Positions 36,701 through 51,700 of a stretch of 64,000 nucleotides of DNA are shown here, piece after piece. The notes under the pieces are model-generated. The model saw only the letters and a program-made list of their open reading frames with translations, was not told the DNA's origin and did not search any database. The stretch's first letter is position 1, and the number at the start of each line of letters is the position of its first letter. A program made the translations under genes and the position numbers. Origin of the DNA: Patiria pectinifera (taxonomy: Eukaryota; Echinodermata; Asteroidea; Valvatida; Asterinidae); the NCBI GenBank assembly GCA_029964075.1, contig CM057149.1:4102465-4166464 (forward strand), in the 5' to 3' direction.

Positions 36701-39700
36701 AAATAGTATCATTTTGAACAATTGGTCACTCATATAGCGGCATATTTCATTTGTTTGTAATAAAACTGGAGAAATGGTTTAAAATGGGATTGAAATACCT
36801 GGACATACCATGGTTTGAGTGAACATACATGTACGTGGTGCATACAGTAATTTGCGGGATCGGGAATATGTATGTCGCGGGTCAAAGTTTAGGGGCTTTG
36901 ATTGGATATCGTGTAATATATGCGCATCAGAAATTAATAAATAATAAAGAAACACATAAGAATTCGCCACGGTTGCGTCAAGGCTATCTTCCGCCTCGAC
37001 TTAATACTGTACGGCTTTTTGCGGAAGTGTGTGTGGGGCGTACGTACATGCACACAAAGCACACGCAAGGGTCGTTGAGGCTAACGGTATGGTGCAACAA
37101 GTGATTGTGTCGCGGCGCGCGCGATGTGCTGTAGCGGGAACAAGCTCGTATGGGAACAAGCTGATAGCCTTGGTCAAGGCTAGAAGAAAATGTGGGGTTT
37201 TTTTGGCATAAATCTTTAATACCTGTAGTGTAATAGTTTTGTTCTCAAATTTGGGTATATTTTTTATCAATTGAATTTTGAAAAGTTTATTTTGTTGATT
37301 ACGTATTGAAGTGACTGAATGATTATGAGGACATACTGACAATCCAAAATGGCTTCTATTATACCCTAAAGTTGTGCTCATTTACCTATTTCTATCAGTT
37401 TAAAATATTGCCATAAAATATTGGTTAGTTATAATACTAACTATAATGGTTTAGTGTAGTTAAGACAAACCAGTGAATGAAAATCTTTTTTTCTGAAACT
37501 GTCAAAAATTTTCGCCCAATTTTTTTTCTATGATCCCTAAAGTGATGCTCTTCATTTTGATACGGATAACCTAACCCAAAAATGCCTCTAAACTTGTTTT
37601 TCAGAAACGGGGAAACACTGTGTGGACTTCCCAAGTCCACACAAAGTCGCATCTACCTGGTTTATGTTGACATTTTTGTTCGGAAGTCCACAGAGTGAAT
37701 GTAATGCCTACCCACAGTTACACTTACACTTACACTAAACATACACTGCATCAAATCTAACAGGCATTTAGTCTTGGCCCAAGAATGATTTTAAGACTTG
37801 AGCATGTGCATTGCTTGCACAAAGTGTAATATGAAACATTAATTTGCTGATTGTACGTTTCGGTATCGTAAATACCATCTTATCACCTTTATGGGTGAGA
37901 TACATGTCTATGCGAACGGCTGTGCCATAGGCATAAAAATGTTGATCTTTCCATTGTCTCCATTTCGAATGGAATAATAAACACATTTTGTTCGACAAAA
38001 GATATCTGTAGGTAATTGGCTGCCGGAATCTGATTTTCTATGTGGCGTCCACATAGGCCTAGTACCTTTCCCGTGAAACAAAGCCAGTATGTTTCTCATC
38101 AAAGCCTGTGATGGGCAAAAGTGGCTTTCATTAAAAATTTAAGGTACGATGTTGATAGCCTAAATTTTTACAGGGTTTAAGGAGATACATATACAGTTAT
38201 AATTATGTTCACAACATCAATCCCTCTTTTCTATCAATCTCTAGATCGAACCCATTAGGCTGTTTTGGTGGCATTGGTTCAAACGTGGTTTTTTTTTGGT
38301 GTATACTTATAGGTGATTCAACCAGCCTCAGTCAACACGAGCTGATGATTGGTCTTGAAAGAGAAAGTCAGAAAGTAAGTTACATGCAGCAGAGCAATAA
38401 AAAGACAAAGTTGACTGTTAGTAAAACCTCAGCTGGAAATGTGTGTTATATAGTTTTAAATAAATGTATAAATGCTGAGTTGCAACCGAGGTTTTATGTT
38501 CACTTGAAACTTGAAGGATACTCCTTCCATACTTGCAATGGGAATTGATGGGTTTTCCTGATATGTAGCTTAAATCACAATAATACCAGACTGCACTTTT
38601 AACCTGTGAATGGCAAGGAAAAATTAGTTTTGTGTCTGCAAATGTATAGTTGTCCTCTTATTTTTTAGCTGGAAGCTTCAGATTTACTCTAAAAATAACT
38701 GGCTCATTTTCTCGAGGTCATGGGTTATCAATCTTTTAACTTTTAATTTCTCCTAGTTGTTGGCAAGATGGGGTAGCATGAGGTATGTGGCACAAATACA
38801 GAAGTCCAAAATTTGAGCCACTTATGAATATATAGTCGTTCAGGCTATTATAGAAGCAGGATGTGGGTTTAAATTGAAGGAGATAATGTTGAGTGAAAAA
38901 AAACCCACAGTGAGCACTAATAAAGAAAGAATCATATAAACCTTTGACGGTATGTGACTGTAAAGTGACTGGTATGTGACTGTAAAGCACAGTGGACGAC
39001 GCGTTAGCCCTCCATTGGTATGAATATACACATAATGTTATACAGTGTATCGAACAACAACGTTTAAGTGATACATCTACTTTTCTATAGTATGGTGTTA
39101 TTAGGTACAAGAAACAGTGCCAAATATCATTTGGCAGGTACAGGTATTAATAATTTCCCCAAAGCTGGCACTTCGCTCATTGAATGTGACAATGATAATC
39201 CGTAAACCAAGTTAATTTGCAGCTCATGATCAGTTTGTAAAGGCTTATTTGCTTCTTCTTCTTTCTTTTTTTTCTGTCTTTTTGCTTAATGACCAGGAAC
39301 AATATCAGCCTAGCCCTGCACACCGATATCACGCATCATCAGCAGGTTAGTAATAATATTATGTCCAGAATTATATAATTATTCACATTTAATTGAAATT
39401 AAAGTGTGTAGACCCCCAAATGTGACCACGTCTCAACCACAAACGTAGCTGCACAGTTTTCAAATACCGCACCCCACAATGACCACAACTGCTGTTGCAA
39501 CTGTAAGGCCCCCCCCCCAAAAAAAGTCTCCGGTTTTTGGTATGGAGCTTGCCCCAAAAGTGGTGCGGCGACGCGGCTTTTTTTTTTTTACCTGTTTTTT
39601 TTTTTTTTGGCTTCAAATGTCGCCTGATGACTTCAAATGGTGCCCGACTAAACTTAGTGCAAATATATGGGAGTCCAGAGAGGCCACATAAAGCTTATTC

Positions 39701-42700
39701 TCGATCATAACCCCATCTAAAAACACGTTAAAATTGTGCAGCAGCAGGATTCCAGTCAAACCAGTGAGTTTGGCGGTTTGAGACATCATTTTGTATTGAA
39801 AAAAAACCTTTTTCATTTTGCCGACGCGCATGGCTACGGCGACGCGCGCGCATACCAGAAACCGGAGACTTTTTTTTTTGGCCTAATCATGAAATCACAC
39901 AGATGTGCATTTGGGACATAAAGCAATGTGATGTTTCTAATTACAATGTATTCAACAATGACTTCTTTGTATGATAGCTTCACATACCCAGGCAACTGAA
40001 ACAAAACCACGTGGCACAAGCACGAAATCATTGATTTACGACGAAGTCATTGAAATGGCTGTATCTCGGAAAGGGGACATGAAACCTACAGATGTTGGAC
40101 CTACTCTTAACATCTGGGATTTTGCCGGCCAAGATTTGTACTACACAACGCACCAGGTAAGTTACATTTGTTTGTGTTAAATATTGATATGTAACTCTGT
40201 GCTGCATGGTTGTGCATCAGCCATGGCACGTAAACATTATACAACAAAAAATTCCTTCAGGAAAAACAACAAATTGTACTGTACTGATGTAACAAGTAGA
40301 TGTATGTTAATCTTATCATCATACCATCTTACTGCTTGAATCCATTTCATTCTTAAACTCAAAAATACTGAAGAATGCTTGGTGCCGGCCAAATTCAACA
40401 ACCTCGTCCTTCACCCCTAAACAGTCTATTTCAATTTGAAAATGGGCGTGGCTTTTAAGACCACAATTAAATGTTTAAGGAGCTTAATGTTTATTTGAAA
40501 TTGTTGGAAAAGTGTTTTGTATCAGTTGCATAGAACTTAACAAATTTAACAATCAAAAGTCTTAAACATCATATAAAATTACCAGATGGAGGCCTACTTT
40601 TTTTTTTTAAATTAATACGTTTTAATCTTTTTGTAGACATTTCTGTCTTCTCGGGCGATATACCTGGTTGTTTTCAACCTTAGCCAAGATCTAGACGAAC
40701 CAGTGACGTTACCAGATAATGCAACATGTAACGATGTAAGCACAATTTATTTTGTATCAAGATTCATATAAAAACTAGTCTGAGGATCATTCACACATTC
40801 ACGTGTGCAGAACCACACAACGAACGACTGATATATCCCAGCGTGCAAATTTTATGCAATCCCGCGCGCCAGCCAATCGGAGTCGACTTTAGAAATTGTG
40901 ACGTCATTTTGATCAAAATGTGCACTGAGATGTTGATTGGTCAATTTGGCTGCCATGTTTTTGTTATACAACTACGGTTTAGGGAAGACGCGATAGAAGG
41001 CGCCAGCTGAATGGTCAGAATCTGGAGGTCAGGACGCAGTCTTGTTTTGCATAATTAATCACCGAATCTGCACGAATATCATATACGCTTGTGTGCAAGC
41101 GGCTATTCCGTAGACTACATACAATTCTGATCGACTCATAAATAGTTTTATAGTTTTTATAAAGTGATCTGAATTAGCTCAAAGGCAACAATTTTGCACA
41201 TCACAAAATGATATATATCCAGAACAAACCATGTGTTTGAGTTTATTATATATATGCCAAATTTCAAAAGGGTTATCTAGTTTGTCATGTTAGTGATAGC
41301 AAACAAAAATGCTAATATTGCTCGGGTGAATCAAGTAGACACGCAGTTACTACCATGATTGGCATGTTTTAGAACACGCACGTACTTTCCAGTGTCCTGT
41401 GTGAGTCGGGAAACCTGTATACCTGTTTGTGTTACTTCTTTGGTACTTTAACTATACTGTATAGGGACTGATTGACTTACTGCCAATTTGGTTATGTTAA
41501 GAACGTGTACATACAAGTTCCCACAAAATATCCAAGTTCACAATATTTTTCAAATGTACATGTTATTGAAGAATGTGCATAATTCTTATTAGTTTCACAC
41601 CTGAAAAAGATTGTCAGATATCACTATACATGTACAAGTTCTTGTAGCATGAGACGTCAGTGAATTTGTTGGTTATACATGTACATGTTGGTATAACAAA
41701 CAGAACAGCAGATTACATGTACAGTGTCCTTAAAACAAATTGCAACTTGGGAAATTGTAGAATCTAAATTTAATGAGAGACTCACCAGTTACTATTCCTT
41801 CACTGCTCAAACCAAATAAATGTTACATAACAAACCCAGATTCTCCAGAATTCACACAGACTTGCATTTACAGTATTGCTTACTGACGTTTAATTGCCAG
41901 TAAGCCATACTTCATGCTGGTTCATGCTCTGACTTACGAGGATGAGATCCACTGGTAACTTCTGGACAGGATCTTATAGTATTAGCGAAAGTTTTCCTGT
42001 CCGTAATTGCGTCTCAGATAGCATCTTTGTTTAATTCCACTAGGGGAGCGGTGGTTCTGTGCCATATAGGACAACCCCTATCCAGTATCTGGATTTCTGG
42101 ATGCAGTCAATTTTCACCTACACCAAGAAAAACTGCTCTCGAAAGGAATTGAAGCAAAATTCCCCGCCAACATTCATAGTTGGTACTCACAGAAACAGTG
42201 TTGGTCAGAAGGATATTTCAGAAGACCAACGTAAACTATTGGTAAGTCCGACCTTTCCGTATAGTTTATGTCGGAAAGGGAATGAGCAATTGTGGTTTAA
42301 CACAAATTCAAGTGCGTAAGTGGTACTAGTGAGAAACGACTTTTATAATTTGATTTAACAAGGAGTGGCAGGTGATATTTTGTGTCTCAAGGTTGGGCAA
42401 TACTAATATTTTCCAGTCATTGTTCATGTCAGAAGACTTCTGCGTGGCTAGGGTGCCATACAGAAGTCTTCTGGCCTCAGCTCACCTGTCTTTTGTTTAA
42501 GTGTAGATAAAGAAAAAATTTGACCGGATTCGAGAGGAGATCAAGGACAAGCCGTACTACACCCATGTGGTTTCTAAATTCTACGCAATAGAAAACTCTC
42601 TAGAAGACAACGAAAAGGTATTAACATAATATTTATGCTGAAAGAAAAAGCAAATGTAATGACTATAAAATGAAATTTGACTGAACTACGACTAATACAA

Positions 42701-45700
42701 AAACTCAAACTTTTATCCTAACGGTGCTTTTCAACCCTTGGTTTTTTTGTCAAGTCGGGTAAATGGCACAAGTTACTATGGATTAGTCGCCCGAAGGAAA
42801 AGAAAAGAAGAAGGAGATATCAAGATGTAAAGGTATAGTTAAACTCAAGTGACATCATTCTCACTACAGTGTATACTAATTAAGTGCGTTTTATAGTGGT
42901 CAATTGATTATCCATTAAAACAGCACTCAATGAGTAAATGTCATGAGTTGAATCTGAGATAAAAAAAAACAGCTTTTATATTGAAAAGAGATCTGAGACT
43001 GGTAATAGGTGCCATATACGCACCTCGTCTTTATTTATATTATTATATCCTGAAACAGATCGACGAACTACGCGAGCACATAGAAAACGTAGCAGTAGAA
43101 GAGCCTTACATGGGAGAGAGAATCCCTTTGAACTGGCTGACGTTTGATGATGAGAAGGGAAGGATAAGTAGTGGAAAACCTGTTATGACGCTGAAGCAGG
43201 TACTATTTATGATACGTAGCACTGATATGTATTAATATGTGAATTGAACTCCTTCATTGTTCAAATTCTCTCGGAAGTTTAATGTGTTCCAAACAAGCAT
43301 GCTTGGGAAATGGATCCGTAGTTTTGTGTATAATTGCTGCTAATACCAAGTAAATCAGATGCAGTTTATGATTAGCTATTTACGTGGATGACTCAACATG
43401 AGCCTTTTGTTAAACAGCTGGTTGGTTGGAACTTAGTATTCAGTGGTCTGTCTGAATAGTAGTATGTCTAGCATCTTCCATATCAGGGATTGGTGAAATC
43501 TGCCAACATTGCATGTGAAGGACCAAATGTGGATTAACAAAGTTGTTAGAGCGCACATTTGAGCAGTTATGTTAGGGTCGCTTCAACGTTAAACTTATGC
43601 ATGCCGTCTCTGTTGAACGTAATTTGGTCGTTCAAGATGACGGAACAGGTAAGGAGACATAGAATTGTGGACCTTAGTGATGATTGCGCGTGTATGGCTG
43701 TTTGAGACAACCATCAAAATAAAGCATATTCCATCATCTTTTAATTTCTGTTCAGATTTTGTCTAGGGTAGTTTGATGACTTTGGGGAGAAAATTCCAGC
43801 CAAAGATGATCACCCCTAAAAGTAGTCCTTCGGCCCATCGCCATTTTAAAAACACTTGCGTTCCGTTGCAAAAAAAAAGGGCATTTTAGGGCCCAATTCC
43901 ACAGAAATACGAGCTAGCAGTCCTGTGCACGGCTTTAACCCATCTCTTTTTTTAACCTTCATGTTCATAGCCCACAAAACGCTCTTATAGCGAAAAAATA
44001 AGAACGTACAAATCGTGCCCGTGTAGATAATTTTGAGCAATTTTACTGGCCCGCACCCATTAAATAACACGACGAATTCTTTTTGTGAGAAAGAGGCATG
44101 CTCTCCTTCAACAATCAATTTTATTGGACATATTTTTAACAAGAGAGTTTTCATGGCTTTGTTCGTTAATCCTGCTGCTCCTTCTTTCTAAAAAAAAAAA
44201 GCCACAGCATCCCGATCCGACCGACGTTTAGTCATTAATACTGGTTGGCTGGACGACTCTTAAATCGAATTCGGAGAAGAGATTCAAAAAGGCGTTTTGG
44301 TATCCAAGGCAACCTTTGAAGATCCGATTTCATTCAATGAAAACAGGAAACATAGATTTTTGCAGCAATACCACGTGTGTTCAAGATTTGCAATGATGGG
44401 TGAAATGAGAAGAGAGTGATAGGCAAAAAGTAATTCAGTGTCTTCATTTGAATACTAGGTAATGGATGGCTTTGGGATTGAAGATGAAACTGAACTGCTG
44501 ACGATGCTAAAATTCTATCACGATCTTGGCCACATAATATACTTTGGAGGGGACAGTGCCAAAGAAAGTCAGGCGCTGAGAGATGTTGTCATTCTGGATC
44601 CAAATTGGCTGATCGATTCCTTCAAGAAGATCCTCACTGTTAAACCTCCAAAAGAACAGGTAAGTCTATTATGCTTTGCAGATCTTGTGCCTGCAACACA
44701 AGTTAATCAATTTTTTTACGGATGGGTATCACAAAGTCATCTTAACTCCCCTCCTCCTCCCTTCCCCCTCCCCCTCCCCCTCCTCCCCTCCCCCCATTAC
44801 TCAAGTTATTTGATCCGCCAGTCCTACCGGGAAACCACTTAATTTACATGCTTAAATGATAACAATTGGAACAGCTAAGTCTTGAAAGAAGATTATAGAT
44901 GTTATTTGCGCTCTAAGTGCACAGTGTCTGTTGCGGCTGCAGAGGTCGGCGTTACACATGCAGCAGATGAAGGAAGATCTTTGCATTCGGCAGGCCCTCT
45001 TCTGTGCAGCGAGCTGGCTATTTCTTTTGTCCTCCCAAGTGACTATGCGACTACCCTTGTGTTCAGTCTTTCCGCCAGGTAAACCAGTCTTCCACGTCAG
45101 CCTCCAAAGTGTTGTGGTCCGTGTCACAGGCTTTCATGTCCTCCTTGCACGTGTTCTCGAATCGAATGGCTGGATGTCATACAGGGTGGTTGCCAGTGGA
45201 AAGCTGGATGCTTAGGATGCACTTCAGCAAACATTGCAACCGTCATCCGTTCATCGAATATTCCCTCATCAGGGAAGGAGACCCTGTATTAGTAGGGAGA
45301 AAATGCTGGGAGTCCAAGATGAAAGGACCAAGATATCTCAGTGCGGGATTCGATCCTGCCAGCTAGGCAATGCCAAGTATGTATTTGAGGCACTGCTTAT
45401 GGAAGGTCCACGTCTCGCCTTTGTAGAGCACATGCTAAGGATGCATGCCTGGCGGACAAACATTCTCCCGAATGTTGGCCATGAGCAAAGTCACAGGCTT
45501 TCATGTCCTTACTTCCCTGCCGAATCCGTTCAGCATATGTCCCATTAGGACAAATTGCTGGAAGTCGCCAATCCCTGGTGAGGGTAGCTATCAAGAACTT
45601 GAACTAGTGCGTGTAGTAACCTTCGTGTAGTAATCTTGATCAACGGGACATATATATGTGTGGCGGACTTGGTCGGTGGACTCACACCCTTGCGTATTCT

Positions 45701-48700
45701 TTTTGAGCCCTATTATTCCCACAAAAATATTTACTATCCTCCCGTATGCATGAGCGGTTATACACACGAAAGGGGGGAAGTTGTCACGAACGGAGAACTG
45801 ATGGAATGTTCTAGGCCTGTCCGTTTGTTGGAAATATACCAACGGGCAAGAAATTGAGAACTACTCTGCCTAATACACGGTCTACAGTTTGCAAATAGAT
45901 GTGGAACACACAACCGAGTTAGAACAACCAACTCACAACTGGTTTATTTCTGGTTCTCAATGTGATCATTATATGGGTATGAGGTTCAAAGAATGAGGTT
46001 TGCAATATGACACACAAATAAACAACTTATCTCTCACATGAGGTTTGTACCAAGGCTGAGGGTTACTTCAACAACTTTATGCAAATTAGTCAACCCCTGT
46101 CAGTAATTCCAGGAAGTAAACCTCACAGAGTGGAGGGTTATTTTCCCTACCAAACCTCTCAAATGTAACTCTTAATAATCAGCTCACGTCGGCTACGGTG
46201 GGACCCCAGGTTAGTTTATTCCCACTAACCTTGACTAACTTGTGGACCGATAAGGTTGGGGAGCTCTCGGTAAACCTCTAGGGTCAAAGACAATAGATCA
46301 CACAGACTAAACCTCGACACAACGTTACCGAACCGGCAACTGTATCTCCCAATCTGCCTACTGATCTTTCAGCCTTATCTAACCCAACCACTACACGAGA
46401 TCCACTCTACCCAAACACTACACAATCCCCTGCAATTTAATGTTTCCCAGCTCTGCCCGTCTCCAAGCAATTATGCTCCTCTATAACTTCCTTACCCCTG
46501 GTAAGTACGGCTTCAGCTCGGCAACCTCGCGTCCCGGACTGAGGTTGTGTGGTTAAACCTCCCGTTGCTCAGACCACGGAGCTCTAAAATTGATGCTTAC
46601 GCGTCGATGGCTGGATGACAACTGACAAAACAAACTTACAGTTCGTGCATGTTTGAGGGCGCACTTTGCCTCGCACTTTACAAATCAAGGACTTAGGTTC
46701 GCCACCCAGGCGAGACGCTGACGGCTTGTTCCGTCACACTGGCCCAAGCTAAGCTTGGAACGTCCTCGTTTCATTAAGCTTAACAAGAAAACTATAATAC
46801 ACAAAAACCTGTGAGTACAAAATCTTACTTTAATCACATCATAAACAAAACAGTAACTATAAACCTCTGAGGTTTACTTTGTCTTCTTTTAAACCTCAGC
46901 AAACCTCCGTATTATTATGAGATCTACTTTTTTTCTCTTCTTTCTTGTTGTAAACCTCACTACTAATGCTCAACATAAACAATAAATACAATATAACAGT
47001 ATATGTTAGAAAAATAAGTATAGTAACAAAAATAAGCTTGCAAACCAAAAACTTTGCAGAAATCTGCTTTTAAGGTGTAACTCAACGACTATTTACAGAG
47101 ACTCTACACTTTTATCTTTGTTTCTTGTCAAAGATCCTAGTGTTCTTTAATGTCTGGCACTTGGGTGAGAGGCCAGTCCACATCGCGATACTCAGACGTG
47201 GTCTTGACAGTCTCTTCTCGCTCGATGCAGATGTCTCCCACATACACATGGTGGATGTTCCTCTCGAAGATGACCACACGCATGTTCTTCTTTTGTCGGG
47301 TCGGTTCCTCTGGGCGTTCTACCTTACGAGCACTTGTTTCAATTGGACTCAGTGGTGGCATCGACGATGGAGAGCTGTCTACGGATGGTACGCTCTTCTT
47401 CATCAACTGCATGAAGCTCCGTGGTTTCCCTCGTAAGTAGATTGGTGAGGCATCGGGTGTCTTCGGGGCAACCAAGGGTGAGATCGGAGTCGGCGACAGA
47501 CTTATCATGGCAACATCGCCCAGACCTTCCGGTGGTGGCGCTGCATCTTCGATCGGCTTGGGCTGGGGCATCTCCGCCACTGCAGCATTCATGGGGGCTG
47601 GTGCCTCTCTTACCATCACCCGGCGAGTCGTTGAACTCTCCCCTTGATCAGCATGTTTTGCAACTGGACTCAGCGCTCTCCTCTCGATACTATCTACCTC
47701 CCTCAGGAACTCTGGATGGCGCTGCCGGTAGTGACGACGGAGATTGTCTCTCCTGTTGAAGTGATAATGGCACTTCTTGCAGAACAGGTGAGCCTTTGGA
47801 CCATGGATCAACTTCTTGTGTCGCCACAGGCCTTGGCTCTGTTCGAACCCTTGCCCACAGGCACTGCAAAAAATCCTCGCCTTCGCAGAACTGGCTTTAG
47901 GCGGCATCCTTGGCTCTACCCCTCACGGCTTCTTTCCTGTACAAGGAAAACAAAAACACAGAAAAAACATTGTAAATTCATCAATCAATCTAATTACAGA
48001 CTATTTGTACACTAACAGTCTCGAAACCGGGCAGGTAACTTGTGCTGCCTCCGGGGGTACCGTCGTTGCCCCTCGCCAGATTCGCTCGCCCCTTCTGGCA
48101 TGGCTTCATTCTGTGTCTGCTCCTGAGTTTCTTTTTCCTCACTCTGTTCTTGGTCTGGCGGCACTTCTTCTGGGTCGGCCGGTCTGTCTATCATGGGTTG
48201 TCGATCCCAATGCTCGATAGCTGCACCCCGGTAGGGTTTCAGTCGATCTGAATGAATAATGCGAGGTTTACTGCCTTTCTTTAGCTGAACTCTGAAGGTG
48301 ACGTCTGACAGCTTGTCGAGGATGAGAAACGGGCCCTCCCAACGCAGTCTCAGCTTGGGACTCAATCCTCGCTTGGTTGCTGGGTTATATACCCAAACAA
48401 ATTGCCCTTCTTGCAAGCCACTCTCCTCAGCTTTTCGGTTGTACTGCTCCTTTTGTCTTCTCGCACTTCTTTTTAGGCATTCCCTGGCTCGGTCATGAGC
48501 TTGTTGTAGCTGACGACGCAGCTCTACGCCAAAGTCGGTCTTGACTCCGTCAGGTACATCTGGACTCTCCGTTACTAAGTCCACTGCCAACATCACTTCC
48601 CTACCTAACATCATAAGGTTAGGCGACTCTCCTGTTGAGTCCTGTGGTGTACATCTGTAAGCAAATGTAGCGTATGGGAGGTATTCATCCCAATCCCTTT

Positions 48701-51700
48701 GCTTACGTTTCTCATCAATCAGCATGGCAACAACGTTGATGAGGGTTTTATTAAACCTCTCGATTAGGCCATCTGATTTCGGGTTGTACGCTGTGGTTCG
48801 TGTTTTACGAATACCCAACAGCTGACACATCTCGCCAAACACTGCGGACTCAAAATTCGCACCTTGGTCCGAGTGCAGTTCCTTTGGCACTCCAAATCTA
48901 CACACAAATTCGTTAACGAATTTGGCCGCAACTGTCTTGGCAGTTGCATCTGGGAGTGGGTAAGCTTCCATCCATTTCGAATAGTAGTCACCCACTACCA
49001 GGATCCACTTATTACCATCGTCTGTCACAGGCAATGGTCCAAGCAAATCCAGCGCCACTCTCTCCATCGGCTCACCTATATAGCACTGCTGTAAGGGAGC
49101 TCTTCGCTTCTTCGCTGGTGACTTTCTTCGAGCACACATTGCACATCTGCGAATGAATGACCTTACATCCGCAAAGATTCCTGGCCAATAATACCTGAAC
49201 TTGATCTTGGCCATGGTCTTGCTCACTCCAAAATGGCCACTGAGTTTGCCACCATGCAACTCACTCAAAAGTTCTTCTCGAAATTCATCTGGTAGGATTA
49301 CCCGCCATCTGATGATCTTGCCATCATCAGATTCCCATCTTCTGACCAAAACTCCACCCTGGATCTCCAATTGATCCCATAGCGACCAATATGTTTTCCT
49401 GGTAGCAGAGGTATGAGAAATCTCGATCCAAGCAGGACGATCGTTCCCTCTTTCTTTCGCCTCCAAGACCCAACATATTGTCTCGTCTGCAAGTTGTGCC
49501 TTTCGCATGGCTTCTCGAGATATACCCGGCTGAGCCACTACGCCTCTCACGACAGGTTCTGCCTTTTCCTCGGGAGCCAGTGTTCCCAACTCCTCTGACT
49601 CCTGTATCACCTCTGTAGTCTCTTCTCGACCACATTGTCTACATGGCCTTCTGGACAGACCATCTGCGTTGGTGTGCTGTTTCCCCGGTCTATGGTGGAT
49701 GACTATATCGTACTCAGAAATTACTTCCAGCCACCTGGCCAGCTGACCCTCAGGGTTCTTGAATCGCAGCAACCACTTAAGAGCAGCATGGTCAGTTCGC
49801 ACCGTGGCCCTCTGGCCATAAAGGTACTGTCTGAAGTATTTCAGGTAAGTAACCACTGCTAACAGCTCTCTCCGCGTTACGCAGTAATTTCTCTCCACTT
49901 TGCTTAGCTTCCTACTTGCATAAGCGATGACTTTTTCTACCCCATCCTGCAACTGGGATAGCACAGCCCCTAACGCATCTCCACTTGCGTCCACATCTAG
50001 GATGTAGTCTACACCCGGCATAGGATATGCCAAAATCGGTGCACTCTGAAGCATTCGCTTCAGTTCATCGAATGACCTCTCACATGCGTCACTCCACTCA
50101 AACTCTTTGGCCTTCCCGGTCAATTCATGCATCGGACCAGCAAGCTCTGCAAATCCACGAACGAACTTCCTATAATAGGAAGCCAAACCCAGGAAGCTTC
50201 GAACTTCCTTAACATTGGCTGGCACCGGCCATTCAGCCACGGCTCGCACCTTCTCTGGATCTACTGCTACTCCGTCTGACGACACAACATGTCCCAAATA
50301 TCTTACAGACCTCTGGAACAACCGACATTTGCTCGGCTTCAACTTCAGCCCGGCCTCTCGCAGCTTGCAGAAGACTAACCGAAGGCGTTCAATTTCCTCC
50401 GGCACACTCTTACCGAAGACAATCACATCGTCCAGGTAGATTAACAAGATCTCCCATTGCAGACCGCGGAAAATCTTCTCCATTAGTCTCTCAAACGTGG
50501 CAGGGGCATTGCAGAGGCCGAAGGGCATGCAATTCCACCTGTACAAACCATTGCGTACCACGAAAGCAGACTTCTCGCTGGCATCCTTATCCAAAGCTAC
50601 CTGCCAATAACCGGACGCTAGATCCAGTGTCGAAAACCATGTAGCACCGGCAAGAGCATCTAGCGTCTCGTCAATCCTCGGTACGGGGTATGCGTCTTTT
50701 ATCGTGACGGCATTCAATGCCCGATAATCAACACAAAACCTCTTTGTACCGTCCTTCTTCCTAACCAGCACGACATTTGCCGCCCAGGGACTGTCTGTCG
50801 GCTCAATGAGCCCTCTATTCTCGAGGTCCTTCACTTGTCTCGTGATTTCCATCTGATTGCACAGGGGATGACGTCGAGGTCTCTGCTTGATGGGCCTCAC
50901 ATCTCCTGTGTTGATATGGTGTTTCACCATATCCGTCTGACCAATATCATGGTCGCCGCTGGAGAAGACATCCTGGAAGTCCAGCAGGCACTTCAGGATC
51001 GCTCCATGGTACTCCGCATCCACATTTGATTTGCTCTGTTCGAACAATTCACGCAGATGGCTCGGGAGGGTTACTTCAACCCTCATTTCGTTAACCTCTG
51101 GTTGAACCTCATCAACCTCAGCAGATGATATTCTGCCGACCGTTGTCCCTTTCCGGACAACTCTTTTCTCCCGGGTTGGATTGAAGATCCGCACGGGAAG
51201 AATGTCCCTTGGTGCCTGCACCAATGTCCTGGCTACCACTAAACCTCGCTGGGCGAGTTCTCCTCCACCCTCTACTGGTTCAATTACTGCCGGCCCATCC
51301 TCCAGCGCGCATAGTCTAGTAACGGTGCCCGGCACCACAGCTTCGTGGCCTGGTGGAACTGTGGTTGTTTCTACCACAACGACTCGACCGACAAACTGTT
51401 GACCTGCACTACTCGTGCACCTTATCACCTCACCATTCAGCCTCAACTCTAAGGCTTGGAAATCTAGGTTTCCATTTGTAGGCAACAGAAAATCCATGCC
51501 TAATATTCCGCTGCATTCCATATCGGCAAACACAACTTTTACGGTTGCTGTTGTCCTTCCGACTTGCAATTCTACCCAAGAAGATCCCAGCACTGCCAAC
51601 GGAGTGCCATCAACCTGTCGTACATCCAAACCCACTGTATCGAGAACAGGTCTTCGCTCTTTAGCGATACGGTAGTACACTGAACTGTTGAGTAACGTAT

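Noticed and set aside
43846-44154. Minus-strand open frame of 102 codons
   Set aside because: No domain, no splice context, and sequence typical of intron.
47137-47907. ORF3 as an envelope protein
   Set aside because: No signal peptide, fusion peptide or membrane segment; it has two C2H2 zinc fingers instead.
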